NCBI GenBank assembly: GCA_020091685.1
Contig: CM034599.1
Location: 1,431,641 to 1,495,640 of the forward strand
Origin: Lutjanus erythropterus
Taxonomy: Eukaryota > Chordata > Actinopteri > Lutjaniformes > Lutjanidae
Direction of reading: 5' to 3'
DNA length: 64,000 bases
Position 1 is the first letter of the stretch. Each line of letters starts with the position of its first letter. The notes below the pieces were generated by a model that did no database searches, had not been told where the DNA came from, and saw only the letters and a list, made by a program, of their open reading frames with translations. Shown here piece by piece: positions 47,630 through 57,696 of this stretch. The position numbers and the translations under genes were made by a program.

Positions 47630-47984
47630 CCTGAACCAGGAGTCGTGGTACTTTCAAAGGTATTTCTCGTATAATAAAATACACTGGTGCGATACCTTAA
47701 GATGTTTTTCATTATACCCCCCTGGAGAAAGATTCAGCAGCCTCCACTGGTTCAGTGAACTGTTCGTGGTGTGTTCAAATGCAGCTTCATCATTTAAATG
47801 AATCTCATGTAAGTCACACAGAGAAACGTGTTTGAGAATCAGATACATTCAGGTCCATGAATTTCTGTGATCAAAGTCATGCTACTGAAAAGAATGTGTG
47901 ACGTTTCATTATTTTTTCACTTTTTTACACTTAATTTAAGTTCAACAGACGGTGAAAGACAACATTCAGAACATGTGCATGTAT

Positions 47985-48135
47985 TTTTGAGTCGAGGACG
48001 TCATCATGGACTTTGGGAAACTCTGATCAATATTTTTCACCATTTCCTGACATTTTATGGACCAAACGATCAATCGATTAATGGAGAAAATGTTTGACAG
48101 ATTAATCAATGGTGAACATAATCATTAGCTGCAAC
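47985..48135. mobile_element. Family A element, reverse orientation, partial
   Basis: 'tgacattttatggaccaaac', 'gatcaatcgattaatggaga' and 'catgga...tgggaaactctgatcaat' match the family in reverse. It ends 'attagctgcaaccc'. Confidence 0.6.
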
Positions 48136-48269
48136 CCAAGTGATACTTATTATTCTGATTATATTACTGACTACATTTTTAAATAGGTAATTAGTAACTG
48201 TACCGGAATAATTTTTTTAATTATTTATTAACGAAATATAAAATATGGTGTTTGGCTTGACAGTGTTTT

Positions 48270-48560
48270 TAGGGCTGCTAATGATTATTTTTGTCATTGA
48301 TTAATTGGTCAGTTATTTTCTCAGTGATTTGATTAAATGTTGAAAAATGTTGATCAAAGTCCAAGATGATGTCCTCAAATGTCTTGTTTTGTCCACAACT
48401 TAAAAATATTCAGTTTACTGTCAGAGAGGAAAGAAACCAGAAAATATTCACATTTAAGAAGCTGAAATCAGAGAATTCTGACTTTTTTAATTATAAAATG
48501 ACTCAACATTATTAATTGATGATCAGAATAGATGCAAATTAATTTAATAGCTGATTAATA
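48270..48560. mobile_element. Miniature element family A, near-complete copy
   Basis: It begins 'agggctgctaatgattattt' and has all core blocks ('gatgatgtcctcaaatgtct', 'aatattcagtttactgtcag', 'ttcacatttaagaagctgaa'). It ends in gattaata-type sequence before 'attgcag'. Confidence 0.7.
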
Positions 48561-49889
48561 ATAGATTAAACATTGCAGATTTGTTTTATGTTTGTTGTCG
48601 GTTTATTGATTGATTGATTGATTGATTTAAGGGCAAAAAATGGTGAAGTGAAATATTTTTTCATTAGTGGTGTGTGCAGTGTGCATGGTAGGATATCATT
48701 CTTCATTTTAAAATTGTAATCTTACTAATAATCACAATTTTAATATATCTGTAATCGGATTATGTCTTTTTTAAATCTGTAATGCAGTTATCTTTTTAAA
48801 AAAAATCCAGATTACATAATCCTGTTGCATTTAATCAATGTGATGTTTTGTAAACCTGGTCATTAATGACTCCTGTGTTTTACTGTTTCATGTCAAAATG
48901 GCTGCAGAGAAAACTGTGGACAAACGTCTTCTCCTCGATTTCTGTTTTTGAATATTACATCAACATCTAATAAATAACAGCCTGCATGATTAATCTGATG
49001 TCATCATAAAAGATAATCATGTTTGCAGATGGAAGTGATTTGAATTTGGGCAACACAGATCTCATCATCATCATCATCAGATGACTCATATTTAAAGCAG
49101 AGTCCTCTGTGGACAAAAGCAGTTCTGTTTCCACTGAAATATCCAGAAAATATAACAGCAAAAATAAAAAACAGCTAAATAAAACTCTCCTCCTGCTTCA
49201 TTTTAACTGATTAACATCCTGTTTGTCTGTGAAAATGTAAACAGACTCATTTCATCTGAAATGATTTTCTGTAGCTCATATAAAGGCATCAGAATTAAAC
49301 TTTTTCATAACCAGTTAAAAACTCACTGTAGAGTTTCAAATGATCAAGTCTGTTCTTTGACTTAAATTTACATTACATTATGTAATCTACTTAGTTCCTT
49401 CTAAAATTATAATTGAGTACTGAGTACAATTTGAATTAATATCCAAACCTTTCATCTGCATTTTTGTGGCCAATAAGCATAATCTGATCACAAATGAACC
49501 AATTAGAACCATGAGAAACTAAACACTGCAGCAGGACAGGTTTGGACTGCGGATGTTAATGATTAATCATTAATTGATTAATCACCACTGAGAGTTCAAC
49601 CAATTGAAAATGTATTCATGGATATTTAATCAATAGTCTACAAATGGCAGTAATCACACATCAGCTGACGTTGTGTTTTTCTGGTGGAGCCGAAACTTTA
49701 ACTTAAGATGAGAGGAAAAAAACTGAAAAAGTGAAAATTAGAAAATTATTCTTATCCTATCTTATAAATTATTAATGATTAATCAAATGTTAGAATTTTC
49801 AACTACCTGTCAAGGAAAATGAAAAAAAATCAACCCTAGTTTGTGGAGGTGACGTTAACAACTGAGCAGAACAGAACAGATTCAGAATT

Positions 49890-50010
49890 TAGACTCAAAA
49901 ACTCTGAGTAGTTTTTGAGACAAATACTTTCTACTTTTACTGAAGTATTTTTCCAACACAACTTTTACTTGCAGCTGAGTGACAGTACTTTGTACTCCTT
50001 CCACCAGTTC
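49890..50010. mobile_element. Tol2-like element end (solo fragment)
   Basis: 'caaatactttctacttttac', 'tgaagtatttttccaacaca' and 'gtactttgtactccttccac' resemble the AAGTA-rich ends of Tol2-type hAT elements. Only one end is recognisable. Confidence 0.4.
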
Positions 50011-50334
50011 TTACTTATATTGAGATAAGTTGAGTTTAACGTGGTTAATATTTCCTCCTGATGCTACGGATCATTATCATTAAATGCACAATGATGACTG
50101 TAGAGGAGAATGCAGCACACTCTGTTTTAATAGCAGGCAGACATACAGGATGACATCATTTCACTGTCATGTGACCCTGATGATGAGGAGATGTCTGACT
50201 AAACATGAGCAGTAAAAGTTTTACACAAACACGTCTGCAGTTCAGCTTTTACATCTCTGATCAAATCTTTGGTGTCTCAGACTCACATGTAGAACATCAC
50301 CAACAGACTCTGGGTCAAACATCTTTTATTGGCC

Positions 50335-50340
50335 ACTGAA
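50335..50340 (-). terminator. crybb3: crybb3 polyadenylation signal
   Basis: TTTATT on the plus strand is AATAAA in crybb3 orientation, about 50-120 bases past the possible stop codons in the last exon. Confidence 0.6.
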
Positions 50341-50390
50341 ACATACATGGCACTCCTCTGTGGGCACAAGCAGCGTTTGCTGTGGTTAGG

Positions 50391-50672
50391 TTAAGGCACT
50401 GGGGGCAGCGTGGGGGGGAGGAGGCAGGTGAGGTGAGGATCCTGCTCAGCTGGCTCAGCTGTGGCAGGAGGCGGCGCCGGGCGGGTGGGTCGGGGCCGGG
50501 GCGGGTGCGAGGCAGGAGCGGGTCGGGACGATGAAACAGCCCTCTTGTGCCACTGCATGTCCCGCCACGCCGGACTGACTGGATCTGAGGGCAGGGCCTC
50601 CCAGTCGTTCCAGTGCTTGAAGTCTGCTCGAAGATAAACTGGCGCCCTCTGGCCGGGTACATGCCCACCCAT
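50391..50672 (-). pseudogene. crybb3: crybb3 exon 6: Greek key 4 with several shifts
   Basis: The pieces [33 protein letters not shown] and RDMQWHKR lie in all three frames, so at least four net shifts separate them. A Pro/Ala-rich tail of uncertain frame follows. Its true stop codon cannot be set. Confidence 0.75.
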
Positions 50673-51077
50673 CTGCAGGACGGGACAGACAATCTGTCAG
50701 GCTTGAGTTACAACATCTTCAAAGTAATGTTAGACCATACAGAGGCATTTGCATGGAGTTGAGCAGATAAATTTGGAAAATTTAGAATTTGTTTCAACCT
50801 GCAAATAGAAATAAGAACATCACCTATAAATCTACAAATTCCTGTAAATAAATGCAGAGCCTCTTACAGAAAATAGCAGATACCTAAATATTGCAGTGAA
50901 ACACATTATAATAAAGTAATTTAATGTAATTACCATAATTATAATAAAGTAAAATAAGATAACTCAGACACTTCTGCAGTCTGATAAAGGTGTAGGCTGA
51001 AGCCACAGCTGGTAACTCCTACCCTTAACATCAGAAAAGACACATGGATAAAAAGTTTGATGTTTGGAGGGTCTTAC

Positions 51078-51218
51078 GTTCCGTTCAGAGCCTTGACGCC
51101 GCTACACGATCCTGGAACCCGTGACCCACAAGCTGGGAACATCATCATCAACGATCTCCATCTTCCTCCCAGTGAATCCAGGGTTCTCATACAACTGGAG
51201 CTTGTGATCAGCACCGTC
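51078..51218 (-). pseudogene. crybb3: crybb3 exon 5: Greek key 3 with two 1-base deletions
   Basis: 141 nt against the expected 143. [20 protein letters not shown] and [11 protein letters not shown] are in frame. The frame then breaks at GTGGGTCACGG and again near GTAGCGGCGTC, after which VKALNGT is readable. The acceptor and the GTAAGA donor are intact. Confidence 0.82.
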
Positions 51219-51225
51219 CTGCACA

Positions 51226-51226
<1 letters not shown>

Positions 51227-51284
<58 letters not shown>
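51227..51284. repeat. (AC)29 microsatellite next to crybb3 exon 5
   Basis: 58 bases of pure AC, which is (GT)29 in crybb3 orientation. It ends 8 bases before the exon 5 acceptor. Confidence 0.97.
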
Positions 51285-51287
<3 letters not shown>

Positions 51288-51737
51288 AGAAAATATCGAT
51301 ACACCTAGTATCACCATGTTAAGACGTAACACCAGGAAATTTTTAACATTTTTACATTTTAATCATATAAAATCTGTAGTTCCTTTTAACTTAAAGTTCT
51401 TCTGTTTTCCCTCTAAAGTAAAATAAAGGAAGCAGCCATGACCTCAGAATCTGTAAAAATCACAAGGAATGTTTGAATTATGGCTGAAAATAACAATCAT
51501 TTTCATAATCAATAACAACTTATTGTTACATCCACACTGTTGATTCATGCAAAGATTTGTGGCGGTGGTTCCTTTTGTGTTCTGTTCACATAACAGTGTT
51601 GTTATTTATCTTCACTCTTCTGATCACATAAAAATTTTATAAATATGGTGGTAAGTTCTTTACACTCTGAGATTTTCCTAAAACTTGATTTAAAAAAAGT
51701 TATACATCACCTTCTTTAGCTCACCTGTGCAGGAGAA

Positions 51738-52246
51738 CCATTTTTGGTTCCTGTTAGAACTTTATATGAAAGTTCACTTGAAAATCAAACAGTTCTACCA
51801 AGAACCCCAAATAAAGGGTTAAATGTAGAACCATCTGTGAAAGGTTTCTTCTAGAACCCCTGTGAGAGGTTCTACAGAGAATCCTTTCATGGTGCAATGG
51901 TTCCACTTAGAGCCTTCCTGGAGGTTCTATCCAGAACCTTTCTACCTTTCTAAGGGTGCTAAGAAGAATCCAACCAGGGAGTTCTACCAAGAACATTTTT
52001 ATATACCAGTGGTTTATGTAGAACACACTCAGGAGGCTCTACAGAGAACATTTTCATTTCAACAATCCTTGAAGAACTCTGTCCTCCAAAAATTTTGTTT
52101 GGATGGTGGGTTCTTAATGGAACCTTAGTCTTACAAGGAACCCTTGACAACTCTTTCCTCCAAAGGGTTCCTCAGAAGCAGATTGTTCTGGGTAGAACCA
52201 CAGCCCTTCAGGAAGAACCCTTTGGAACCTTTATTTCTAAGAGTGT
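51738..52246. repeat. GGTTCT/AGAACC-rich dispersed repeat, copy 1
   Basis: A stretch built of many short direct and inverted GTTCTA/TAGAAC motifs, ending 'aacctttatttctaagagtg'. It contains 'ccacagcccttcaggaagaa', which recurs in reverse complement near 61636. It lies in crybb3 intron 4. Confidence 0.75.
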
Positions 52247-52656
52247 AGCCTGTAACTTCATGTTTCAGATGTTTATTTGATAGTAGATCGATTAAATTTT
52301 TAAATGATCAATCAGATTCTTAACAACTGATTAACTGATCATTGATTAATTATCATCTCTAGTATTGACAGATTTTTTGGGTTAATAAATATGGAGGTTT
52401 AGTTGGACTCGAAACAGAGCTGGTCGTTATGTTAGATGTGCACAGAGACATCATTATCTGGATCTGGATCTGGATCTTGATCTGATCCGGATCTGAATCT
52501 GTTGTTTTCAGATAGAAAACCAGAGGTGGATTATGACACAAGTTGCATCAAACTGAGCAGATGTTTTATTCTCTAACCTGATATTCATTGTCAATGAATT
52601 TGTTGTGTCCTCAGTCATCAAGTTAAATTTATATTGGTATATAATGTAATATTTAT

Positions 52657-52661
<5 letters not shown>

Positions 52662-52719
<58 letters not shown>
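52662..52719. repeat. (CT)29 microsatellite
   Basis: 58 bases of CT repeat in crybb3 intron 4. In crybb3 orientation it is a purine GA tract. Confidence 0.97.
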
Positions 52720-52721
<2 letters not shown>

Positions 52722-53049
52722 TTGAAGTTTTATGAACTGTCTGAATTTCATCACCACCTTCACTTTAACTGCAGGGATTGAAAAAAACAGTGACAGGAAG
52801 GAGCCAAGAGGAAGTCTGTCATCTGGCGGAGATGTTTGTTGAATCAGGAAACTTTAGACTTAAAATGAGAAAAATGATTAAACACCTTCAACTTTTGGTT
52901 GAGGAAAATTTGGAGACGTGACATCAACAGTTAAAAGTAACTAATTATTTCAGTTTTATTTTTATTATTAATGATATAAATTATTTAAAATGTTTTTGAC
53001 ATCTAGTGTTCCTTCTTACTTTAATTTGACTATAATAACCTTGGAGTGT

Positions 53050-53050
<1 letters not shown>

Positions 53051-53084
<34 letters not shown>
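53051..53084. repeat. (CTGT)n microsatellite
   Basis: About eight tandem CTGT units lie 35 bases downstream, in transcription, of crybb3 exon 4. Confidence 0.95.
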
Positions 53085-53118
53085 GGTGTCAGGTTTGTTT
53101 TCCGGCTGGTCGACTCAC

Positions 53119-53248
53119 CACTTTGAGTGGCCTTAGAGACAGGAGGGAGTAGCTGTTCTGGCTGTTGGTCCAGGTGTCCCAGCGTGGTACTCGCCCTTCT
53201 CCAGGATGAACTGCTCCCGGTGAACCCGTGACGATCGTAACCGCCCAG
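53119..53248 (-). pseudogene. crybb3: crybb3 exon 4: Greek key 2 with three 1-base deletions
   Basis: 130 nt against the expected 133. Recognisable pieces are YDRHGFTG, EQFILEKGEY and RWDTWTNSQNSYSLLSLRPL. Single bases appear lost in GCGGTTAC (from GGG), CCGGGAGC (from GGGG) and TACCACGC (from CCC). Both splice sites are intact. Confidence 0.82.
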
Positions 53249-53354
53249 CTGACAGGAGACAAGACCACACACAAACATGATCAAACTATATGCTGAAAAC
53301 ATATTTTCTTACTACAGCATGTTTTCTGAATGAACTGAAAGGTACAATGTTTTC

Positions 53355-53575
53355 ATCAGCAATTAATCAGTCAGTTATTTTCTCAATTAATCGATCAGCT
53401 GTTTGGTCCATGAAATGTCAGAAAATGGTGAAAAATGTTGATCAAAGCTCAAAGTGACGTCCTCAAATGTCTTGTTTTGTCCACAACTCAAAGATATTCA
53501 GTTTACTGTCAGAGAGGAGGAAAGAAACCAGAAAATATTCACATTCAAGAAGCTGAAATCAGTAATATTGATTTA
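53355..53575. mobile_element. Miniature element family A copy in crybb3 intron
   Basis: 'tttggtccatgaaatgtcag', 'gtcctcaaatgtcttgtttt', 'aagatattcagtttactgtc' and 'ttcacattcaagaagctgaa' are present in family order. Confidence 0.7.
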
Positions 53576-53782
53576 AAGACAAAAAAATGATGAAATGTAT
53601 TTTTTTAGATTGCTTTATGTTACACTTTGTTTTTTCCGTTATATTTAAAGCACTTTGGATGTGGCATATCAGGTAAAGTTGTCTTACAGTTGGAGAATAC
53701 GGAGAGTTTGTCAGCAAAATTGTGTTTTTGCATCGTTTGCCTTTAAAGACATGAATGTGTGAGTGAGTTGTGCGTTACTCAC

Positions 53783-53901
53783 GGTCCTGACTCGACTATG
53801 ACAGATCCGACCTTCTCCAGTCCCTTCTCTGTCACATCTTTACACTCTGCAGAGAACTCCGCCTTGCAGCCCTGGAAGTTCTCGAACTCAAACAGCACCA
53901 C
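53783..53901 (-). CDS. crybb3: crybb3 exon 3: Greek key 1 (intact)
   Basis: 119 nt encoding [20 protein letters not shown] and [19 protein letters not shown]. Good acceptor (GGTCCAG) and donor (ACC followed by GTGAGT). There is no break in this exon. Confidence 0.9.
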
Positions 53902-54834
53902 CTGGACCACACAGCAGAAATACGGAATTCACCTGTGAGGAGTCACTTTGGATAAAAGCTTCAAAAAGTGTCTTTAAATTTCACAAATCAGACAGAGGAC
54001 CATACAAACATGCAGGGACATGAAGTAGACCTGCACACATGTCAGAGGAGCATTAACTTAATTTTTTAAATGATAAATAGTCTTATCAATCACAACACAA
54101 CAGAGTGGCACCATAAAATATCATACTTTTTCTTTAAGTCCTCAAAAATTGTTCCTCCTTAATTCACTCTCATTGTTCCACTGTGAAAAATGTTTTCATT
54201 GAAAGGTTCAGCTTTGTGAGTTTCAGAGGAAGTGCACCAATTTGCACACGTGAAGAGACTTTGGATGGAAATGTCTAATTAGATTTTATGACTGATTTTT
54301 CCTTTCTAAACTAAAACTCTAAACAAAAAAGCAATAATTAAAAAAGTTTTCCACCTCCTTTTTATCTGTACTGTATTATTAGGAGTCATGCCTGAAAATA
54401 TCTGATAAATGACATGACGTGTAATTTTCTTACCCCATTTCCTGTTAGTACGTTTATCAAAGTTTGTTGAATGGAGTGGCTTCCAAAACTTTATTCCACT
54501 CCTAATGATTTGTTTAAAATCCTTGACTGTAAATATCTGAATAATACACAGAACATTAGTTACTTTTTACTTTGTAAACCCTGTGGATGGACGGATCAGT
54601 GCCCGCCCCCAAGCCCCCACCTCTAGAAACGGCCCTGCAAACGTGACCACAGAACACAAAAACTTAATATTTATATAATGAGGAGATTTGATCACAGTTG
54701 CAGGTTTGTCAGTATGTGTATACATGTGGGGTGACTGGATGTCAGCAGTCTACCATTTTCAATGAAGTGTTTCTCTCTGGAGACACTTTAAAAAAATAAA
54801 ACAGATTTTTTCCTCTGGCTTGTAGTGTTCTTTA

Positions 54835-55140
54835 TCCATCTAGATAGTTCTGGTGTGAGTTACAGAGTTTTAGAGTTATCAGCTGTAGAGATGTCTGCCT
54901 TCTCTCCAATAGACCTAGATGGCACTAGATGAGCCAGTTATTCGAGATAATCCACAGACTGTGTTGTGAGCAGTTTCATGTAGGAACTACTGGCTTTCTG
55001 CTCACAACAAGGTCTGTAGATTATCTTGAATAATAATATCTGGAAAGAAATGCTGCTGTTCAGGTCTTCAAATGTATTCTTTCATGTGCGATCCAGTCCA
55101 GTACCTCCAAAACTCTGTAAATCACAACAAAACTATCGAG
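54835..55140. mobile_element. Foldback-type repeat, second locus
   Basis: Shares 'tatcagctgtagagatgtct', 'gagcagtttcatgtaggaac' and 'ctcacaacaaggtctgtaga' with the element at 23897-24650. It lies in crybb3 intron 2. Confidence 0.5.
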
Positions 55141-55294
55141 ATGGAAATGTATGGATGTTCTTTTATGTTGTGTTGAGGCTTTTGAGGGTCTTCAAGTTTT
55201 CACTTTTATTTTTTTGTTTTACATTTTCTATCTTGTTCCTTTGTTTGTGTATGAGATGGTATTATGTTATTTCTGCTGATATTTTGTTGTTATT

Positions 55295-55510
55295 TTATTT
55301 CCATCCAAAATCAGGTTGCAGAGTATCAGTTCCAGCAGGAACCCCAGACATCCTCTCTCCAGCTACATTAACCAGCTCTGACTGGAGGAACCTGAGACGT
55401 TCCCAGGCCAGGGTGGAGATATAATCCCTCCACCTGGTCCTCGGTCTGCCCGTGGTCTCCTCCCAGCTGGGCGTGTCTGGAACACCTCCCTGTGGAGGCG
55501 ACCGTTTCAT
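55295..55510 (-). mobile_element. LINE-type retrotransposon tail fragment
   Basis: The minus strand encodes GRPRTRWRDYISTLAWERLR, the sequence found near the C-terminus of many fish non-LTR retrotransposon polyproteins, followed by a degraded VNVAGER-type stretch. It is only a 3' remnant, with no reverse transcriptase core. Confidence 0.7.
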
Positions 55511-55627
55511 TTATCTTTTTAATTTTATTGTAGAGTGTTTTTAAATGTCATTATAGATAGATTTGCTGTGATTTGGTTGGAGTCAGTGAGCGGTCCTGGT
55601 TCTCTGCACATGAAGCCTGTTCTGGTA

Positions 55628-55701
55628 TTGTATGTGGCTCCGGCTCCACCCTGGCTCTTCCCAGCAGCCAGCTGCTCTGGGGCACTCTGCTGCTCCGACA
55701 T
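55628..55701 (-). pseudogene. crybb3: crybb3 exon 2: N-terminal arm, donor lost
   Basis: ATG then SEQQSAPEQLAAGKSQGGAG ATY. Where CRYBB3 has TAC AAG followed by GTACC, the sequence reads TACAATACC, so two G residues covering the exon end and donor are missing. Confidence 0.8.
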
Positions 55702-56026
55702 CCTCCTGATCCACGTCTCCTCCACTTTTTGGCAGCAGCACACACAGACAGAGCACCATCCATCATGCACACACACACAGAAGCACAGATACACACACAG
55801 GAGGAGGAGAGCTCAATATTACACCACTGAATCAGATTGTGTCAACTTTGGTTGAAAATATTCTGTTCTTTCATCCTCATCCTTTAAAGTTAACCCTCAT
55901 CAGCCCATTATCTGGTTCCATTACAATCCATGAGACCAAAATCATCCAAACCTGGGTCTTCACTGGCTGCAGCACCTTCTACCTCCATCAGACTGGACTT
56001 GTTATTAGGCCACAGTGAGGTTTTAC

Positions 56027-56095
56027 CTGGGTTTGCCTGCTAGAAGTGGTCGTGTCCCTCTGTTTCTGTGCCACTGGGTGTTTGGTGGGGTTGAG
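56027..56095 (-). other. crybb3: crybb3 non-coding exon 1 (putative)
   Basis: A CCAG followed by GTAAAA donor at 56030-56023 lies about 90 bases downstream of a TATA-like box. It is the likely untranslated first exon of crybb3. Confidence 0.5.
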
Positions 56096-56117
56096 CCATT
56101 AGAGGCAGGGACAGGGG

Positions 56118-56125
56118 GTATTTAT
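56118..56125 (-). promoter_or_regulatory. crybb3: crybb3 TATA-like box
   Basis: CATAAATA in crybb3 orientation, upstream of the putative first exon, with a G/C-rich run following. This is consistent with a TATA-type lens promoter. Confidence 0.5.
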
Positions 56126-56339
56126 GGTTTATTTCTGGCCACAACAGCAGAAAAGGTGGAGCTGTTGATACAGCAAGTCTGTCGCTCACATTGTGTCCGT
56201 AACGCTGCCTCTCAATAGGCAGCTGTGTTGGCACACGCTGGCCTGCCCGTCCACCCGCACGGCTGCCAGCGAGCACTGTGTGCGGGCACAGGGACAGAGA
56301 GCCAAGAGGATTCAGCAAACAGCTCCGCTCAGCACAAAC

Positions 56340-56361
56340 ACACACACACACACACACACTG
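56340..56361. repeat. Short (AC)n repeat upstream of crybb3
   Basis: About eleven AC units, roughly 215 bases upstream of the crybb3 TATA-like box. Confidence 0.9.
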
Positions 56362-56754
56362 GGACTACACCCAGACTGAACCACACTAAACTTCCTCACA
56401 GCTCCTCCTGAATCTGGGTCAGTTTTATCAGCAGAAGCAAATAGTTTCTTTCACAACAGGACTGTCATGATGTTCTCTAAAAAGAATTCACTATAACAAT
56501 ATTATCATGATATCTACAGAATATTCATAATAATATTAAAGCTGTCAGTCAAATTCATCTTTTACTTGTTTATTGTGAATTTTGTGTGAAATGAATTAAA
56601 CTGAAAATATGAATGTAAGGAGGTGAAGAGAGTCTCTAACCATAAAATAATCTACAGAAAGTACAAACACACAACACTGAAAAGACAATCACATGACCTG
56701 AACTAAACTACTAGTTTGAACTGGGATTGCAATTGTCAGCTCTTTCTTTCAACC

Positions 56755-56975
56755 GGGTTCTACAGAACATTTTTATATTCCAAGGGTTTTATCTAGAACA
56801 ACGGGGTTCTACCGAGAACATTTTTATATTCCAAGGGTTTTATCTAGAACAAAACAGGGTTCTACCGAGAACATTTTTATATTCCAAGGGCTTTATCCAG
56901 AACAAAACAGGGTTCTACTGAGAACATTTTTCTATGCTCAGGAGGTTCTACCAAGAACTGTTTTATATTATGATA
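56755..56975. repeat. Tandem repeat of about 55-bp GGTTCTAC units
   Basis: The unit 'gggttctaccgagaacattt...ttatattccaagggtttta' followed by 'tctagaac' occurs about three and a half times. The motifs match the GGTTCT repeat at 51738-52246, so it looks like a locally amplified copy of that family. Confidence 0.85.
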
Positions 56976-57134
56976 CATATCCTCAAAGTGATTATTTCAC
57001 ACCTTCATCACATTAAATCAGATGTTACTGACTATAAACAACCAAAATGATGTTTTGTGATAGAATTCTACAGACGGCGACAAATTAAAGGAAAAGTTTC
57101 ATGTTTCAAAATGTGTCTCCTGTCTGTAAGAGGA

Positions 57135-57420
57135 CTTTGACTCGATTAATCGTTATTATTTCAATAACTAATTGATCATTTTGAGTCAATTTTTAAGGGA
57201 AAAAAATGTCAAAATTCTCTAATTTCAGCTTCTTGAAGGTGACTATATTTTTTATATCTTTGAGTCATGGACAAAACAAGACAGGACTTCACCTCCGGCT
57301 CTGGGAAACACTGATCAACATTTTTCACCATTTTCTGGATCAAACAACTAATTGATTAATCAGGAAAATGACTAACAGATTAGTTGAAATGAAAATATCC
57401 AAAATATCCAATATCCAACT
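57135..57420. mobile_element. Family A element, reverse orientation
   Basis: 'attaatcgttattatttcaa', 'tttcagcttcttgaaggtga', 'acaaaacaagacaggacttc', 'gggaaacactgatcaacatt' and 'attgattaatcaggaaaatg' are in reverse family order. It lies between crybb3 and the kiaa1671-like gene. Confidence 0.65.
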
Positions 57421-57690
57421 CATTTTATTTTTTTATTTAAAAACTGAACTACTTAAAGTAATATAACTGCAGTTTTAAACACTTTATCCAAAATCCAAAC
57501 ATTTTTCAAACCTTGAAAACACATTAAAATTGTTTTTATAGACATTTTAAGACATTTAATGGATCTTCAGCCACCATGAACGGTCAAAGATCACAAAAAT
57601 ACCTAGAGATATGGAAGAAATATTACTCTTTAATGATCAGCTTGGAAGAAGAAACACCGGACAGAGGCGTGCATCTCGAGTCAAGTAAAT

Positions 57691-57696
57691 TTTATT
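57691..57696 (-). terminator. Candidate kiaa1671-like polyadenylation signal
   Basis: TTTATT on the plus strand reads AATAAA on the minus strand. If used, the 3' UTR is about 3.3 kb. Other AATAAA signals closer to the stop codon exist, so this is only a candidate. Confidence 0.35.

Larger units (their letters stand above)
45560..50330. other. Intergenic DNA between crybb2 and crybb3
   Basis: About 4.8 kb with no supportable gene. It holds a SINE-like fragment near 46430-46490, a three-fold 10-bp repeat at 47599-47629, family A elements at 47985-48135 and 48270-48560, and a Tol2-like end at 49890-50010. Lens regulatory elements may be here, but none could be pinned down. Confidence 0.5.
50391..55701 (-). 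pseudogene. crybb3: Beta-B3 crystallin, reading frame broken by small deletions
   Basis: Five coding exons in the standard crystallin layout: 55701-55628 (MSEQQSAPEQLAAGKSQGGA, close to human CRYBB3 MAEQHGAPEQAAAGKS), 53901-53783, 53248-53119, 51218-51078 and 50672 to about 50391. Exon 3 is intact at 119 nt ([20 protein letters not shown]). The others are each a few bases short: exon 4 is 130 nt instead of 133, exon 5 is 141 instead of 143, exon 2 has lost its AAGGT donor, and exon 6 has several shifts. The residues between the breaks remain clearly CRYBB3-like ([33 protein letters not shown]). The lesions are all deletions, most within G or C runs. This is either a young pseudogene or uncorrected sequence error. 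Identity as crybb3 is firm; the state of the gene is not. Confidence 0.85.

Noticed and set aside
50391..55701. Assignment of the broken crystallin as crybb1
   Set aside because: The N-terminus SEQQSAPEQLAAGKS and the segment [15 protein letters not shown] match CRYBB3, and the neighbours crybb2 and kiaa1671 are those of CRYBB3. CRYBB1 has a long Pro/Ala-rich N-terminal extension that is not seen here.
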